Below are positions 54,206 through 62,499 of a stretch of 64,000 nucleotides of DNA, piece by piece; within the stretch, counting starts at the first letter, position 1; the number at the start of each line of letters is the position of its first letter. This stretch comes from Sinomicrobium sp. (GTDB taxonomy: Bacteria; Bacteroidota; Bacteroidia; Flavobacteriales; Flavobacteriaceae). The notes beneath the pieces were generated by a model. That model made no database searches, was not told the DNA's origin, and was given only the letters and a program-made list of their open reading frames with translations. The stretch lies in the NCBI GenBank assembly GCA_029266035.1, contig JAJUFH010000016.1:1-64000 (forward strand), in the 5' to 3' direction. Made by a program: the position numbers and the translations under genes.

Positions 54206-55304
54206 GTATATCCATCAGCTACATCACTGGCCAACATTTACTTGGGATTCAGAAAAGTTAATCCCAATACTGACCGATGTACGTTTTAGACAAGGAAAAC
54301 TCTTAGGGAAAATGGATTCGTTGGGCTTTGACTTACAGTCCGAGGCTGTTTTGCAAACGCTGACTAATGATGTTGTCAAATCCAGTGAAATTGAAGGTGA
54401 AATTCTAGACCCTGATCAGGTACGTTCCTCTATTGCCCGCAGGTTAGGAATGGATGTTGCCGGATTAATACCTTCCGACAGAAATGTGGACGGTGTGGTG
54501 GAGATGATGTTGGACGCTACCCAACATTACGACAAGCCTTTAGACGATGAACGTCTATTTGGTTGGCATGCCTCACTATTTCCAACTGAACGTAGCGGTA
54601 TGTACCGTATCGCAGTTGGAGGTTGGCGTAAAAACACCAAAGATGACCCTATGCAGGTAGTGTCCGGCGGAATGGGTAGGGAAAGAGTTCACTTTCAAGC
54701 TCCGGATTCTGATCAGATACCAAAAGAAATACACCTTTTTTTAGATTGGTTCAATAACAACTTTGATTCTGATCCAATAATTAAAGCAGGCATAGCCCAC
54801 CTTTGGTTTGTAACCATACACCCATTTGAAGATGGTAATGGACGCATATCAAGAGCAATAACCGATTTACAATTATCCAGAGCAGATAGTAGTCCACAGC
54901 GTTTTTATAGTATGTCTAATCAGATAAGACAAGAACGCAAACAATACTATAACATTTTAGAAAAAACACAGTCCGGAGATTTGGATATTACAGCATGGCT
55001 TAACTGGTTTTTGGAATGTTTAAAACGTGCTATTGACGCTTCAGATGTTATACTGGCTTCTGTTATGCGTAAAACAAAACTCTGGACAATGCCGGTATCA
55101 CAAACCTTTAATGACAGGCAACGCCTAATGCTAAATAAACTTTTGGATGGTTTTGAGGGTAAACTCACCTCTTCCAAATGGGCCAAAATAGCAAAATGCT
55201 CTCAAGATACCGCCATCAGAGATATACGGGATTTGATAGCAAAAGGCATCTTAGTTAAAGATGAAGCAGGAGGAAGAAGCACTAATTATCTTTTGACCAT
55301 ATAG
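54204..55304 (+). CDS. Fic-domain protein (DUF4172 type, class II), probable AMP-transferase
   Basis: A 366-residue protein starting at ATG 54204 (MYIHQLHHWPTFTWD, the usual start of DUF4172 Fic proteins); an upstream ATG at 54195 adds only three residues. DUF4172 covers about residues 1-80 and contains the inhibitory motif SSEIEG (60-65), which marks class II Fic proteins. The catalytic Fic motif HPFEDGNGRISR is complete at about 206-217, so it should transfer AMP to a protein target. The C-terminal 80 residues, with TSSKWAKIAKCSQDTAIRDI, are a winged helix-like DNA-binding segment. It sits alone between the PUL regulator and a convergent phosphatase. The target is unknown. Confidence 0.9.
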   Translation: MYIHQLHHWPTFTWDSEKLIPILTDVRFRQGKLLGKMDSLGFDLQSEAVLQTLTNDVVKSSEIEGEILDPDQVRSSIARRLGMDVAGLIPSDRNVDGVVEMMLDATQHYDKPLDDERLFGWHASLFPTERSGMYRIAVGGWRKNTKDDPMQVVSGGMGRERVHFQAPDSDQIPKEIHLFLDWFNNNFDSDPIIKAGIAHLWFVTIHPFEDGNGRISRAITDLQLSRADSSPQRFYSMSNQIRQERKQYYNILEKTQSGDLDITAWLNWFLECLKRAIDASDVILASVMRKTKLWTMPVSQTFNDRQRLMLNKLLDGFEGKLTSSKWAKIAKCSQDTAIRDIRDLIAKGILVKDEAGGRSTNYLLTI

Positions 55305-55351
55305 GAACACATAAAGTAGCAACAGGAGATGGAAGAACCTGGAAAAAACTC

Positions 55352-56128
55352 TCAGATATCCTTCAGTTCTTCCAGATTGAGATCCTTTACAGAATTGATA
55401 ATCATATTGGGCTGAAAGGCATAGTGCATCAAATCTGCTTTTTTGGAAACTCCGGAAAGTGTGAGTACGGTATGATATCCCAATTGTATTCCTCCGAGAA
55501 TATCAGTGTCCATCGTATCTCCTATAACGATGGTTTCCTCTGCGGTTAGTCCGAGTGTTTTTCTCGCAGCCCTCATCATCACAGGGCTGGGCTTACCTAC
55601 AGAAAATGCTTTTTTCCCTGTAGCTTCCTCTATCATAGCTACGATTGCTTTTATCCCGAGGTTGTTCCAGCCTTCTTTTTTAGGTGAGGGATCGAGATTG
55701 GTCGCAATTAATTTTGCACCGGAAAGAATCATATCTACGGCATTGTTTACCATTTCGAGGGTAAAGTTGCGCCCCTCTCCTACTACCACGTAATCGGGGT
55801 TCTGATTTACCATCACATATCCCTGCTGGTGCAGACTGGTTATCAATCCGCCCTCACCCAGTACATAAGCCGTGCCGTTGGGTTTCATAAAAGACAAAAA
55901 CCAGGCCGTTGCCATAGCGCTGGTATATACATTTTCCTCTTTGATTTTGATCCCCATCTTAGCCAATTTATTTACGGTATCTAAGGGCGATCGCTGACTG
56001 TTGTTGGTCATAAACACAAAAGGGATCTGTTCTTTCTGCAAGGCCTCGATAAAGGCATCAGCTCCTTCTATCATAGTATCTCCACTGTAGATCACACCAT
56101 CCATATCTATTAAAAACCCTTTTTTCAT
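55352..56128 (-). CDS. HAD-IIA hydrolase, NagD-like
   Basis: A 258-residue phosphatase of the HAD superfamily, subfamily IIA. Motif I DMDGVIYSGD (residues 8-17), motif II FMTNNSQRS (about 39-47), motif III Lys region GKPSPVMMRAA (about 179) and motif IV VIGDTMDTDILGG (about 203) are all intact. NagD-like members dephosphorylate small phosphates such as nucleotide monophosphates, 4-nitrophenyl phosphate or glycerol phosphate derivatives; the physiological substrate is not predictable. It lies 23 bases downstream of the Atg22-like transporter gene. Confidence 0.88.
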   Translation of the reverse strand: MKKGFLIDMDGVIYSGDTMIEGADAFIEALQKEQIPFVFMTNNSQRSPLDTVNKLAKMGIKIKEENVYTSAMATAWFLSFMKPNGTAYVLGEGGLITSLHQQGYVMVNQNPDYVVVGEGRNFTLEMVNNAVDMILSGAKLIATNLDPSPKKEGWNNLGIKAIVAMIEEATGKKAFSVGKPSPVMMRAARKTLGLTAEETIVIGDTMDTDILGGIQLGYHTVLTLSGVSKKADLMHYAFQPNMIINSVKDLNLEELKDI

Positions 56129-56151
56129 TTTTTATCCTTTCTATTTTTTAA

Positions 56152-57468
56152 TCAATTATAATTTTCTTTCACCTTATTCACCCGAATTAGCAGTACAATT
56201 CCGGCTATAAACAGCAAGCCGAGAAAGAGTACTGAGTTTCGCATACTGCCCGTAAGCTGGGCGATAAAACCATAGAGAAACATCCCTATAACGATTCCTA
56301 TTTTTTCGGCTACATCATAAAAACTAAAAAAGGAAGCCGTATCTGTAGTTTCCGGAAGAAACTTAGAATAGGTAGACCGCGACAGGCTCTGTATACCTCC
56401 CATAACTAATCCCACAGCCGATGCGGCCACATAGAACTGGGTAGGAGAAACCACAAAATAAGCATAGATACAAATCAGACTCCACAGTATATTTACAATA
56501 GTTAGCGTCTTTATATTTCCCAGTTTAAGGGTTACTTTAGACGTGATCCAAGCTCCTGCAGCGGCTACTATCTGAATAAGAAGGATACTTACAATAAGTC
56601 CTATTGTTCTCTCATCATCTCCTCCCCAATCCAGTTCTTCTTCGCCAAAATAGGTCGCGGCCAGCATCACGGTCTGCACCGCCATACTGTATACAAAAAA
56701 TGCCGAGAGGTATCGCTTTAGTCGGGGAGAATCTTCGAGATGTCGCCACACCTGTTTCAGTTCGCCAAAGCCGCTAAAAACAACAGCTTTTGTGAGTTTT
56801 CTATTAGCATTATTGCCTTTTGGAAGATAGTAAAAAGAATACTGACTAAAACCCATCCACCAAATTCCCGTGAGTATAAACGACCAACGCGTAGGAGCAG
56901 CAGCGGAATCAAATCCGAACCATTCGTGTTTCATTATCATTGCCAAACACAACAATAACAACAAAACACTACCGAGATATCCCATAGCATACCCGCGGGC
57001 ACTAATCGCATCCTGCTGTTCCGGAAAAGCAATATCGGGCAGATAGGAATTGTAGAACACCAAACTGGCCCAAAACCCTATCAATGCCAAAAAGTAAAAA
57101 CTTAGACCTACGTAAATATGCTCTAAAGAAAACCAGTACAAACCGATACAGGAAAAGGCTCCGAGATAGCAGAAAAATTTCAGAAATGCCTTTTTGTTTC
57201 CCGTATAATCGGCAATACCGGAAAGAAAGGGAGAAATCACAGAGACCACCAAAAAAGCAGCAGCGGTAACATAGCTGATAAGAGGTGCTCGGGCAATACT
57301 GCCCCCGAAAATATCTATTTTTTCAATATGCTGCTCTCTAAAAAGACTGCCGTAAAATATGGGAAATACCGCCGAAGTGATAACCAAACTGTACACAGAA
57401 TTGGCCCAGTCGTAAAAAGCCCAGGCTCCGAGCAGTTTTTTACTCCCTTTAGTGAGTGTTCTCTTCAT
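56152..57468 (-). CDS. MFS transporter, UMF1/Atg22-like
   Basis: A 438-residue protein with about 12 membrane helices. The start KLLGAWAFYDWANSVYSLVI and the segment GFWASLVFYNSYLPDIAFPE are diagnostic of the Atg22-like (UMF1) branch of the major facilitator superfamily, whose yeast member exports amino acids from vacuoles. The bacterial substrate is unknown. The region GGIQSLSRSTYSKFLPETT near residue 360 is the usual family motif. A leader hairpin (57491-57523, 7-bp arms TTCCCGA/TCGGGAA) lies just upstream. Confidence 0.88.
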   Translation of the reverse strand: MKRTLTKGSKKLLGAWAFYDWANSVYSLVITSAVFPIFYGSLFREQHIEKIDIFGGSIARAPLISYVTAAAFLVVSVISPFLSGIADYTGNKKAFLKFFCYLGAFSCIGLYWFSLEHIYVGLSFYFLALIGFWASLVFYNSYLPDIAFPEQQDAISARGYAMGYLGSVLLLLLCLAMIMKHEWFGFDSAAAPTRWSFILTGIWWMGFSQYSFYYLPKGNNANRKLTKAVVFSGFGELKQVWRHLEDSPRLKRYLSAFFVYSMAVQTVMLAATYFGEEELDWGGDDERTIGLIVSILLIQIVAAAGAWITSKVTLKLGNIKTLTIVNILWSLICIYAYFVVSPTQFYVAASAVGLVMGGIQSLSRSTYSKFLPETTDTASFFSFYDVAEKIGIVIGMFLYGFIAQLTGSMRNSVLFLGLLFIAGIVLLIRVNKVKENYN

Positions 57469-57490
57469 CTTTATGGTTGCTATAACGGAG

Positions 57491-57523
57491 TTCCCGAAAA
57501 CAGCATACCTGTCTTATCGGGAA
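57491..57523 (-). other. Hairpin between the M48 protease and Atg22-like genes
   Basis: TTCCCGA (57491-57497) pairs with TCGGGAA (57517-57523), with an inner ACAG/CTGT pairing. There is no T run, so it is not a normal terminator; it may be a processing or attenuation element in the transcript between the two genes. Confidence 0.3.
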
Positions 57524-57579
57524 ACGGCTCGAAGATAAAAATTAATTCCCATTCAACTGTTATTTTCACATTAACTCAC

Positions 57580-58395
57580 CTACTGAAAACTCGTCACGCC
57601 AAATTTTTTAGCTTCTACTCTAGCCGTAGGTACCAGTTGAGTCAAGTTTTTAATCCGGCTATCGCTGGAGGGGTGGGTACTCAGTAATTCAGGTGGTGCC
57701 TGTCCGCCCGATTTGGCTTTCATCCGCTGCCACAACTTAGGAGCCTCTCCGGGGTCGTAACCGGCAATGGCCATTATTTGGATTCCTATGGCATCGGCTT
57801 CTGTTTCGTGTTTTCTGCTAAAGGGCAGCATCATACCTACCTGTGTTCCCAAACCATAAGCTTGAGCAACGGCATTTTGAACCATCGCACTTTGCCCGCC
57901 GGTAGCCACCGATACTCCTACTGCACCAATCTGTTGTAAGGTTCCGGCACTCATACGCTGTGCACCGTGATCTGCCAGAGCGTGTGCCACCTCGTGGCCC
58001 ATCACCACTGCCAATCCGGTTTCGGTTTGTGCCACGGGTAATAGTCCGGTATACACTACAATCTTCCCTCCGGGCATACACCAGGCGTTGACCTGATCGT
58101 CCTGTACCAGATTGTACTCCCACTGGTAATCTTTGAGATATCCCTCATAACCGTTTGCATTGAGCCATCGTTCTGCAGCGCGAGCGATGCGTTGCCCTAC
58201 CTTTTTCACCATTTCGGCATTAGCAGTGCCTGCAATAACTTGATTCTCTTGCAGAAAAGTGTCGTATTGCTGAAAAGCCGTAGGAAACAGCGAGCTGTTT
58301 GGCGTAAAATTAAGCGTGCTTTTCCCCGTAAACGGATTCGTCTTGCAAGAAGCTGCAAACAGCAATACTCCTAATGTCAAGCCTATTTTTCTCAT
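57580..58395 (-). CDS. M48-family metalloprotease lipoprotein
   Basis: A 271-residue lipoprotein (start ATG 58395, MRKIGLTLGVLLFAASC, lipobox AASC). The open frame begins at 58449, but that longer start removes the signal and overlaps kmo. The zinc-binding site GHEVAHALADHG holds the HExxH helix; the third ligand is in the later KHETEADAIGIQIM motif. It resembles LoiP/YcaL-type proteases that check outer-membrane protein quality in the periplasm. It lies in the run of leftward genes below kmo; functional connection with kynurenine metabolism is not expected. Confidence 0.9.
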   Translation of the reverse strand: MRKIGLTLGVLLFAASCKTNPFTGKSTLNFTPNSSLFPTAFQQYDTFLQENQVIAGTANAEMVKKVGQRIARAAERWLNANGYEGYLKDYQWEYNLVQDDQVNAWCMPGGKIVVYTGLLPVAQTETGLAVVMGHEVAHALADHGAQRMSAGTLQQIGAVGVSVATGGQSAMVQNAVAQAYGLGTQVGMMLPFSRKHETEADAIGIQIMAIAGYDPGEAPKLWQRMKAKSGGQAPPELLSTHPSSDSRIKNLTQLVPTARVEAKKFGVTSFQ

Positions 58396-58448
58396 AATTT
58401 TATTTCTAAATACTATGTTAAAAATACAAAAATAACAGTAAACAAACA

Positions 58449-59843
58449 CTAGCTCTCCGTAGGTATATTACTTTTTATCACCGCTGTCTTATGTCCGGAA
58501 GTAGTTTGAAGAAGCTGTAGAATGTACTGCTCTACTGCTTCGCTGTCCCAACGGCTTTCTATATCTTCTATTTTCATCACCTCATCCATAATGGCTCTCT
58601 GTCGGTCGCCCTCGGCAAGGGCTTCGGCATAGGGTCTTTCAGAAAAAGTAACCCTGCTGTACAGGGGTAGCCACTTGTCAGGATACTTCTCGGCAAAGCG
58701 GCTCTCTATTTTTTTCCGCAAAATAAAGGATGGATCAGCTGTCTTAGAACTCATTTCCATAAAATTGCGAAAGCTCAATTCTGCAATGGCATCGGTATTG
58801 GGCTTTCGGGCATCTTGATAGGCCTTAAACACTGTTTCCCAGTCGTCTCCGTGTACATTCATAAGATTGTTGAGCACGCGAATATCCTCAAATCCAGCAT
58901 TCATCCCCTGTCCGTAAAATGGCACTACAGCATGGGCAGCATCCCCAATTAAGGCCACCTTATCGCCGTAAGTCCACGGAAAACATTTTATAGTTACTAG
59001 GGTACTGGTAGGATTTCTAAAAAAATCATTCAACAGCTCCGGCATCACCTCAATTACATCTGGAAAATAGGTTTCAAAAAATTGCTGAACCTCAGTTTCG
59101 CTATTCAGTTTTTCAAACGAATTTTCGCCTTCAAAAGGCATAAACAGTGTACAGGTAAAACTGCCATCCAAATTGGGCAAGGCGATCAGCATAAAAGCTC
59201 CTCGCGGCCAAATGTGCAGTGAGTGTTTATCCAGTCTGTGACTACCATCGGCTCGGGCGGGGATAGAGAGTTCTTTATATCCGGCCTGTAGAAATTCCTG
59301 CGAGTAGTTAAAACGGCTCTGCCGCTGCATTTTGTGTCTCACTCTCGAAAATGCCCCGTCAGCCCCAAATACCATATCGTAGGACAATGCTTCACGAGCT
59401 TCATTTTCTGCCTGTCCGGTGTGAATAGTAGCTGTAGGAAGGTCTACATCCCACACTTTAGACTCAAAGATAAATCTCGCACCGGCTTCTTCTGCCAGAT
59501 CTATCATTTTCTTGTTCAACACTCCTCGTGAAATAGAATAAATAGCTTCTCCCTCCTTTCCATAGGGCTGAAAATACACCGGTTTTCCCTGCAGATGTAT
59601 CGCCCTTTTATCCATCTTTATGGCCAATTGGTCCACAGCCTTCTCCACACCTGCTTCTTTCAGGGCATTCCAACCCCGCAAGGACATGGCGAGGTTTATC
59701 GACCTACCCGAAAACTCTATGGTTCGTATGTCTGGTCTTCTGTCGTAAATATCCACTTCATGTCCTCTATTTCTCAGGTAAATAGCCAGTAACGACCCTA
59801 CTAATCCACTGCCTACTACGGCTATTCTTTTTGATTCTTGCAT
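58449..59843 (-). CDS. kmo: Kynurenine 3-monooxygenase
   Basis: A 464-residue FAD-dependent aromatic hydroxylase that turns L-kynurenine into 3-hydroxykynurenine with NADPH and O2. FAD motifs: VVGSGLVGSLLAIYLRNRG at residue 9, GADGAFSRVRHK near 160 and GDAAHAVVPFYGQGMNAGFE near 300. YDRRPDIR and the SGRSINLAMSLRGWNAL stretch are specific to KMO. kynU lies upstream in the same orientation (80 bases), so the pair makes 3-hydroxyanthranilate, an intermediate of NAD synthesis from tryptophan or of tryptophan breakdown. Confidence 0.95.
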   Translation of the reverse strand: MQESKRIAVVGSGLVGSLLAIYLRNRGHEVDIYDRRPDIRTIEFSGRSINLAMSLRGWNALKEAGVEKAVDQLAIKMDKRAIHLQGKPVYFQPYGKEGEAIYSISRGVLNKKMIDLAEEAGARFIFESKVWDVDLPTATIHTGQAENEAREALSYDMVFGADGAFSRVRHKMQRQSRFNYSQEFLQAGYKELSIPARADGSHRLDKHSLHIWPRGAFMLIALPNLDGSFTCTLFMPFEGENSFEKLNSETEVQQFFETYFPDVIEVMPELLNDFFRNPTSTLVTIKCFPWTYGDKVALIGDAAHAVVPFYGQGMNAGFEDIRVLNNLMNVHGDDWETVFKAYQDARKPNTDAIAELSFRNFMEMSSKTADPSFILRKKIESRFAEKYPDKWLPLYSRVTFSERPYAEALAEGDRQRAIMDEVMKIEDIESRWDSEAVEQYILQLLQTTSGHKTAVIKSNIPTES

Positions 59844-59923
59844 TTCATTGCTTTTTCGCTTGTTCTAAATCCGGTATACCCTAGCCTGTCTTTACAAGCG
59901 CTCAAAGACTTAGGCTTACCGAT

Positions 59924-61231
59924 TTATTTTTTGGTCGGCGTTTCTCTTTTCGATAAATACATTATCCCATCGCGCAAAATCTGTCCAAATTCATACATAT
60001 CTTCAAAAGAACAGTAAAACGGAACAGGTGCCAGTCGGATAACATTGGGTTCTCTCCAATCGGTAACCACTCCGTTTTCCATCAGATAATCGAACAGTGA
60101 TCTTCCCTGTCCGTGTAAAAATACAGAAAGTTGACACCCCCGCTCCTTCTGATTTCCTGGGGTTATCACTTCAAAGGTATTTCCGGGTATTTCGGCATCT
60201 ATCTGTTGGAGAATAAATTCGAGATAGGCTGTGAGCTTATTTCGCTTTGCTATCAAAGCATCCATACCTACTTCATCAAACATTTCTACCGAGGCGAGAT
60301 AAGGCGCCAGCGACAATACCGGCAAATTGCTTATCTGCCATCCGTCTGCCCCACGTACGGGGTCAAACTGCGACTCCATCAAAAAACGGCGCTCCTTATT
60401 GTGCCCCCACCAACCGGCAAATCTCGGAATATTCTTATCTCGATGGTGCTTCTCATGCACAAAAACTCCGGAAGCGTTACCGGGACCACTATTCATATAT
60501 TTATAACTGCACCAAGCGGCAAAATCGACATTCCAATCGTGCAAATTCAATTTTACATTTCCGGCCGCATGTGCCAAATCCCAGCCCACCATAGCTCCTG
60601 CCTGCTTTGCGGCACGAGTAATGTTTTTCATATCGAAAACCTGTCCGGTATAATAATTAACCCCGCCCATAAGCAGCAATGCCAGCTCGTCTCCTGTTTC
60701 TTCTATCTTTGCAAGTACATCTTCGGTGCGTATGTTGTGCTCTCCGGCTCTCGGAGCTATCTCTACAATGGCGTCGGCCGGATCGTAACCGTGAAACTTT
60801 ACCTGACTCTGCAACATATACTGATCGCTTGGAAAGGCCTTGGCTTCGCAAAGTATTTTAAACCGCTTCTCGGTCGGACGATAAAAGGAAACCATGAGTA
60901 GGTGTAGGTTGACGGTAAGTGTATTCATCACCGTCACCTCTACAGGTTTTGCCCCTACTATTCGGCTCAACGGATCGGCAAACCGCTCCTGATAATCCCA
61001 CCAAGGTTTTTGGGCATAAAAATGACCCTCAACGGCCATTTCGGCCCAGTCGTTCATCACCTCATCTATAAATTTTCGGGTTCTTTTAGGCTGCAAGCCA
61101 AGCGAATTACCGGTAAAATAAATTACCTGCTTTCCGTTTACGAGAGGAAAAATAAACTCTTCTTTATACTTTTTTAACGGATCTTGAGCATCTGCTTCTA
61201 CAGCATACGCCCTTGTATTCTGGAAGTGCAT
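59924..61231 (-). CDS. kynU: Kynureninase
   Basis: A 435-residue PLP-dependent hydrolase that splits L-kynurenine to anthranilate and alanine, or 3-hydroxykynurenine to 3-hydroxyanthranilate and alanine. The PLP lysine is in AWCSYKYMNSGPGNASGVFVH, preceded by GWDLAHAAGNV (PLP Asp), and the fold-type I start FTGNSLGLQPKRTRKFIDE is typical. The first gene of the leftward kynU-kmo pair. The remaining enzymes (tryptophan 2,3-dioxygenase, formamidase) are not in this window. Confidence 0.95.
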   Translation of the reverse strand: MHFQNTRAYAVEADAQDPLKKYKEEFIFPLVNGKQVIYFTGNSLGLQPKRTRKFIDEVMNDWAEMAVEGHFYAQKPWWDYQERFADPLSRIVGAKPVEVTVMNTLTVNLHLLMVSFYRPTEKRFKILCEAKAFPSDQYMLQSQVKFHGYDPADAIVEIAPRAGEHNIRTEDVLAKIEETGDELALLLMGGVNYYTGQVFDMKNITRAAKQAGAMVGWDLAHAAGNVKLNLHDWNVDFAAWCSYKYMNSGPGNASGVFVHEKHHRDKNIPRFAGWWGHNKERRFLMESQFDPVRGADGWQISNLPVLSLAPYLASVEMFDEVGMDALIAKRNKLTAYLEFILQQIDAEIPGNTFEVITPGNQKERGCQLSVFLHGQGRSLFDYLMENGVVTDWREPNVIRLAPVPFYCSFEDMYEFGQILRDGIMYLSKRETPTKK

Positions 61232-61354
61232 TCTCTATTGTTTTGGTAAAAGTACGGATTTCTTCCAAATAATAGCGTGTCGCACAACGCTTATCACAGA
61301 GGGTTGACAGATATGGTCTCAGTAGGTAAAGAAGAAAAGAAGGGTTCTTTGCTG

Positions 61355-61362
61355 TATATTTG
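61355..61362 (+). promoter_or_regulatory. -7 promoter element for the O-methyltransferase gene
   Basis: TATATTTG lies 17 bases before the start codon, implying an 11-base leader. Confidence 0.5.
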
Positions 61363-61379
61363 CAACAAAACTTCTTAAT

Positions 61380-62024
61380 ATGCACTTTATCTCAGAAGAC
61401 TTGGAACGCTATGTAGAGGATCACACCGAAAAGGAACCGGAACTCCTGCGGCAACTCGACCGGGAAACCCATCAGAAAGTACTGCGTCCTCGTATGCTGA
61501 GCGGACATTTTCAGGGGCGACTATTGAGTGTACTCTCTAAACTCATCGCTCCGAAGTACATACTCGAAATTGGCACCTACACAGGTTATTCAGCACTCTG
61601 CCTTGCCGAAGGCTTACAAAAGGGAGGAATGCTTCACACTATAGACATCAATGAAGAGCTTTGTGATATACAACAAAAGTATTTCACCCTCAGCGGTTTT
61701 GGAGACAGTATAGTGCAGCATACCGGCGATGCCCTGGAAATCATTCCAAAACTGGAAAACGGTATTGATTTAGTCTTCATCGATGCAGACAAACCCAATT
61801 ACGTCAGCTATTTTGATCTCATTGTACCCAAAATGAAAAAGGGCGGACTCATCCTTTCAGACAATGTACTGTGGAGCGGAAAAGTACTGGAAGAAATTAA
61901 AGACAATGACAAAAGCACTCTAGCCCTAGTGGAGTACAATAAAAAACTCAGGGAAGACCCTCGGGTCGAGACTGTACTACTTCCTATTAGAGATGGTCTC
62001 ACGGTAAGTCGCATAGTCGACTAA
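61380..62024 (+). CDS. O-methyltransferase (class I, COMT-like)
   Basis: A 214-residue SAM-dependent methyltransferase of the Methyltransf_3 (CCoAOMT/COMT) family. The SAM motif ILEIGTYTGYSALCLAEGL lies near residue 60, the acidic loop HTIDINEELCD near 86, the metal-binding region FIDADKPNYVSYFD near 137 and ILSDNVLWSGKV near 158. The family methylates catechol-type hydroxyls in a divalent-metal-dependent way. Proximity to kynU/kmo raises the possibility of a hydroxylated kynurenine-derived substrate, but that is only a guess from divergence. Flanked by a promoter 17 bases upstream. Confidence 0.88.
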   Translation: MHFISEDLERYVEDHTEKEPELLRQLDRETHQKVLRPRMLSGHFQGRLLSVLSKLIAPKYILEIGTYTGYSALCLAEGLQKGGMLHTIDINEELCDIQQKYFTLSGFGDSIVQHTGDALEIIPKLENGIDLVFIDADKPNYVSYFDLIVPKMKKGGLILSDNVLWSGKVLEEIKDNDKSTLALVEYNKKLREDPRVETVLLPIRDGLTVSRIVD

Positions 62025-62104
62025 TACCGTCTCGCTCAAAAATCCCGAAAGGACTTACAAACTCTCAACAATTCTCCATCCTATACAAGTCATAACGTTG
62101 CTCG

Positions 62105-62377
62105 TTAACGTTGTCTTTTGATCGATCCAGTAAGATCGTCTATATCCTCTTTGACCTTGTTGATCTCGTTATTGATATCGTCGGTAAAACTAGTGTCTAT
62201 ACCCTGTTTCTCTGCGCTTTTTTGTATCTCAGATTTTATGTCGTTGGTGGCATTTCGAAGCTGTTGCATTCCCTTGCCCAATCCTCTTGCAATTTCTGGA
62301 ATCTTATCGGCGCCAAAAACCATCACTACGACAAAAAGGATAAAGAGTATTTCCGGTCCGCTGATAAATAAAAACAT
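62105..62377 (-). CDS. tatA: Twin-arginine translocase subunit TatA/TatE
   Basis: A 90-residue protein with the Tat A/B/E layout: short periplasmic start, one membrane helix (about residues 7-22, ILFILFVVVMVFG), the FGADKIPEIARGLGKG hinge and amphipathic helix, then a charged coiled tail to KRQR. TatA subunits oligomerise to form the pore that exports folded proteins. TatB would be longer; the short length supports TatA. It has its own promoter and lies between gpmI and the O-methyltransferase. Confidence 0.93.
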   Translation of the reverse strand: MFLFISGPEILFILFVVVMVFGADKIPEIARGLGKGMQQLRNATNDIKSEIQKSAEKQGIDTSFTDDINNEINKVKEDIDDLTGSIKRQR

Positions 62378-62398
62378 AGGTTTATAGAATAATTAGTA

Positions 62399-62430
62399 CA
62401 AATATACGGAAGTTTACAACCGCACTACAA
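62399..62430 (-). promoter_or_regulatory. tatA promoter (-33 TTG and -7 TATATTTG)
   Basis: On the minus strand TTG (62428-62430), 21 bases, then TATATTTG (62399-62406), 21 bases before the tatA start. Confidence 0.65.
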
Positions 62431-62499
62431 GATTTTAACCATCAATTATTTCGGGAAACAAACTTTACTATTGGCAGTCGACATCGGGTAAATCGACCG

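Noticed and set aside
60131-60901. Rightward 256-codon frame inside kynU
   Set aside because: Antisense to intact kynureninase including its PLP site; not a separate gene.
62025-62104. Possible terminator between the O-methyltransferase and tatA
   Set aside because: Only a 4-bp AACG/CGTT pairing near 62095-62110 and no T run; too weak to call.
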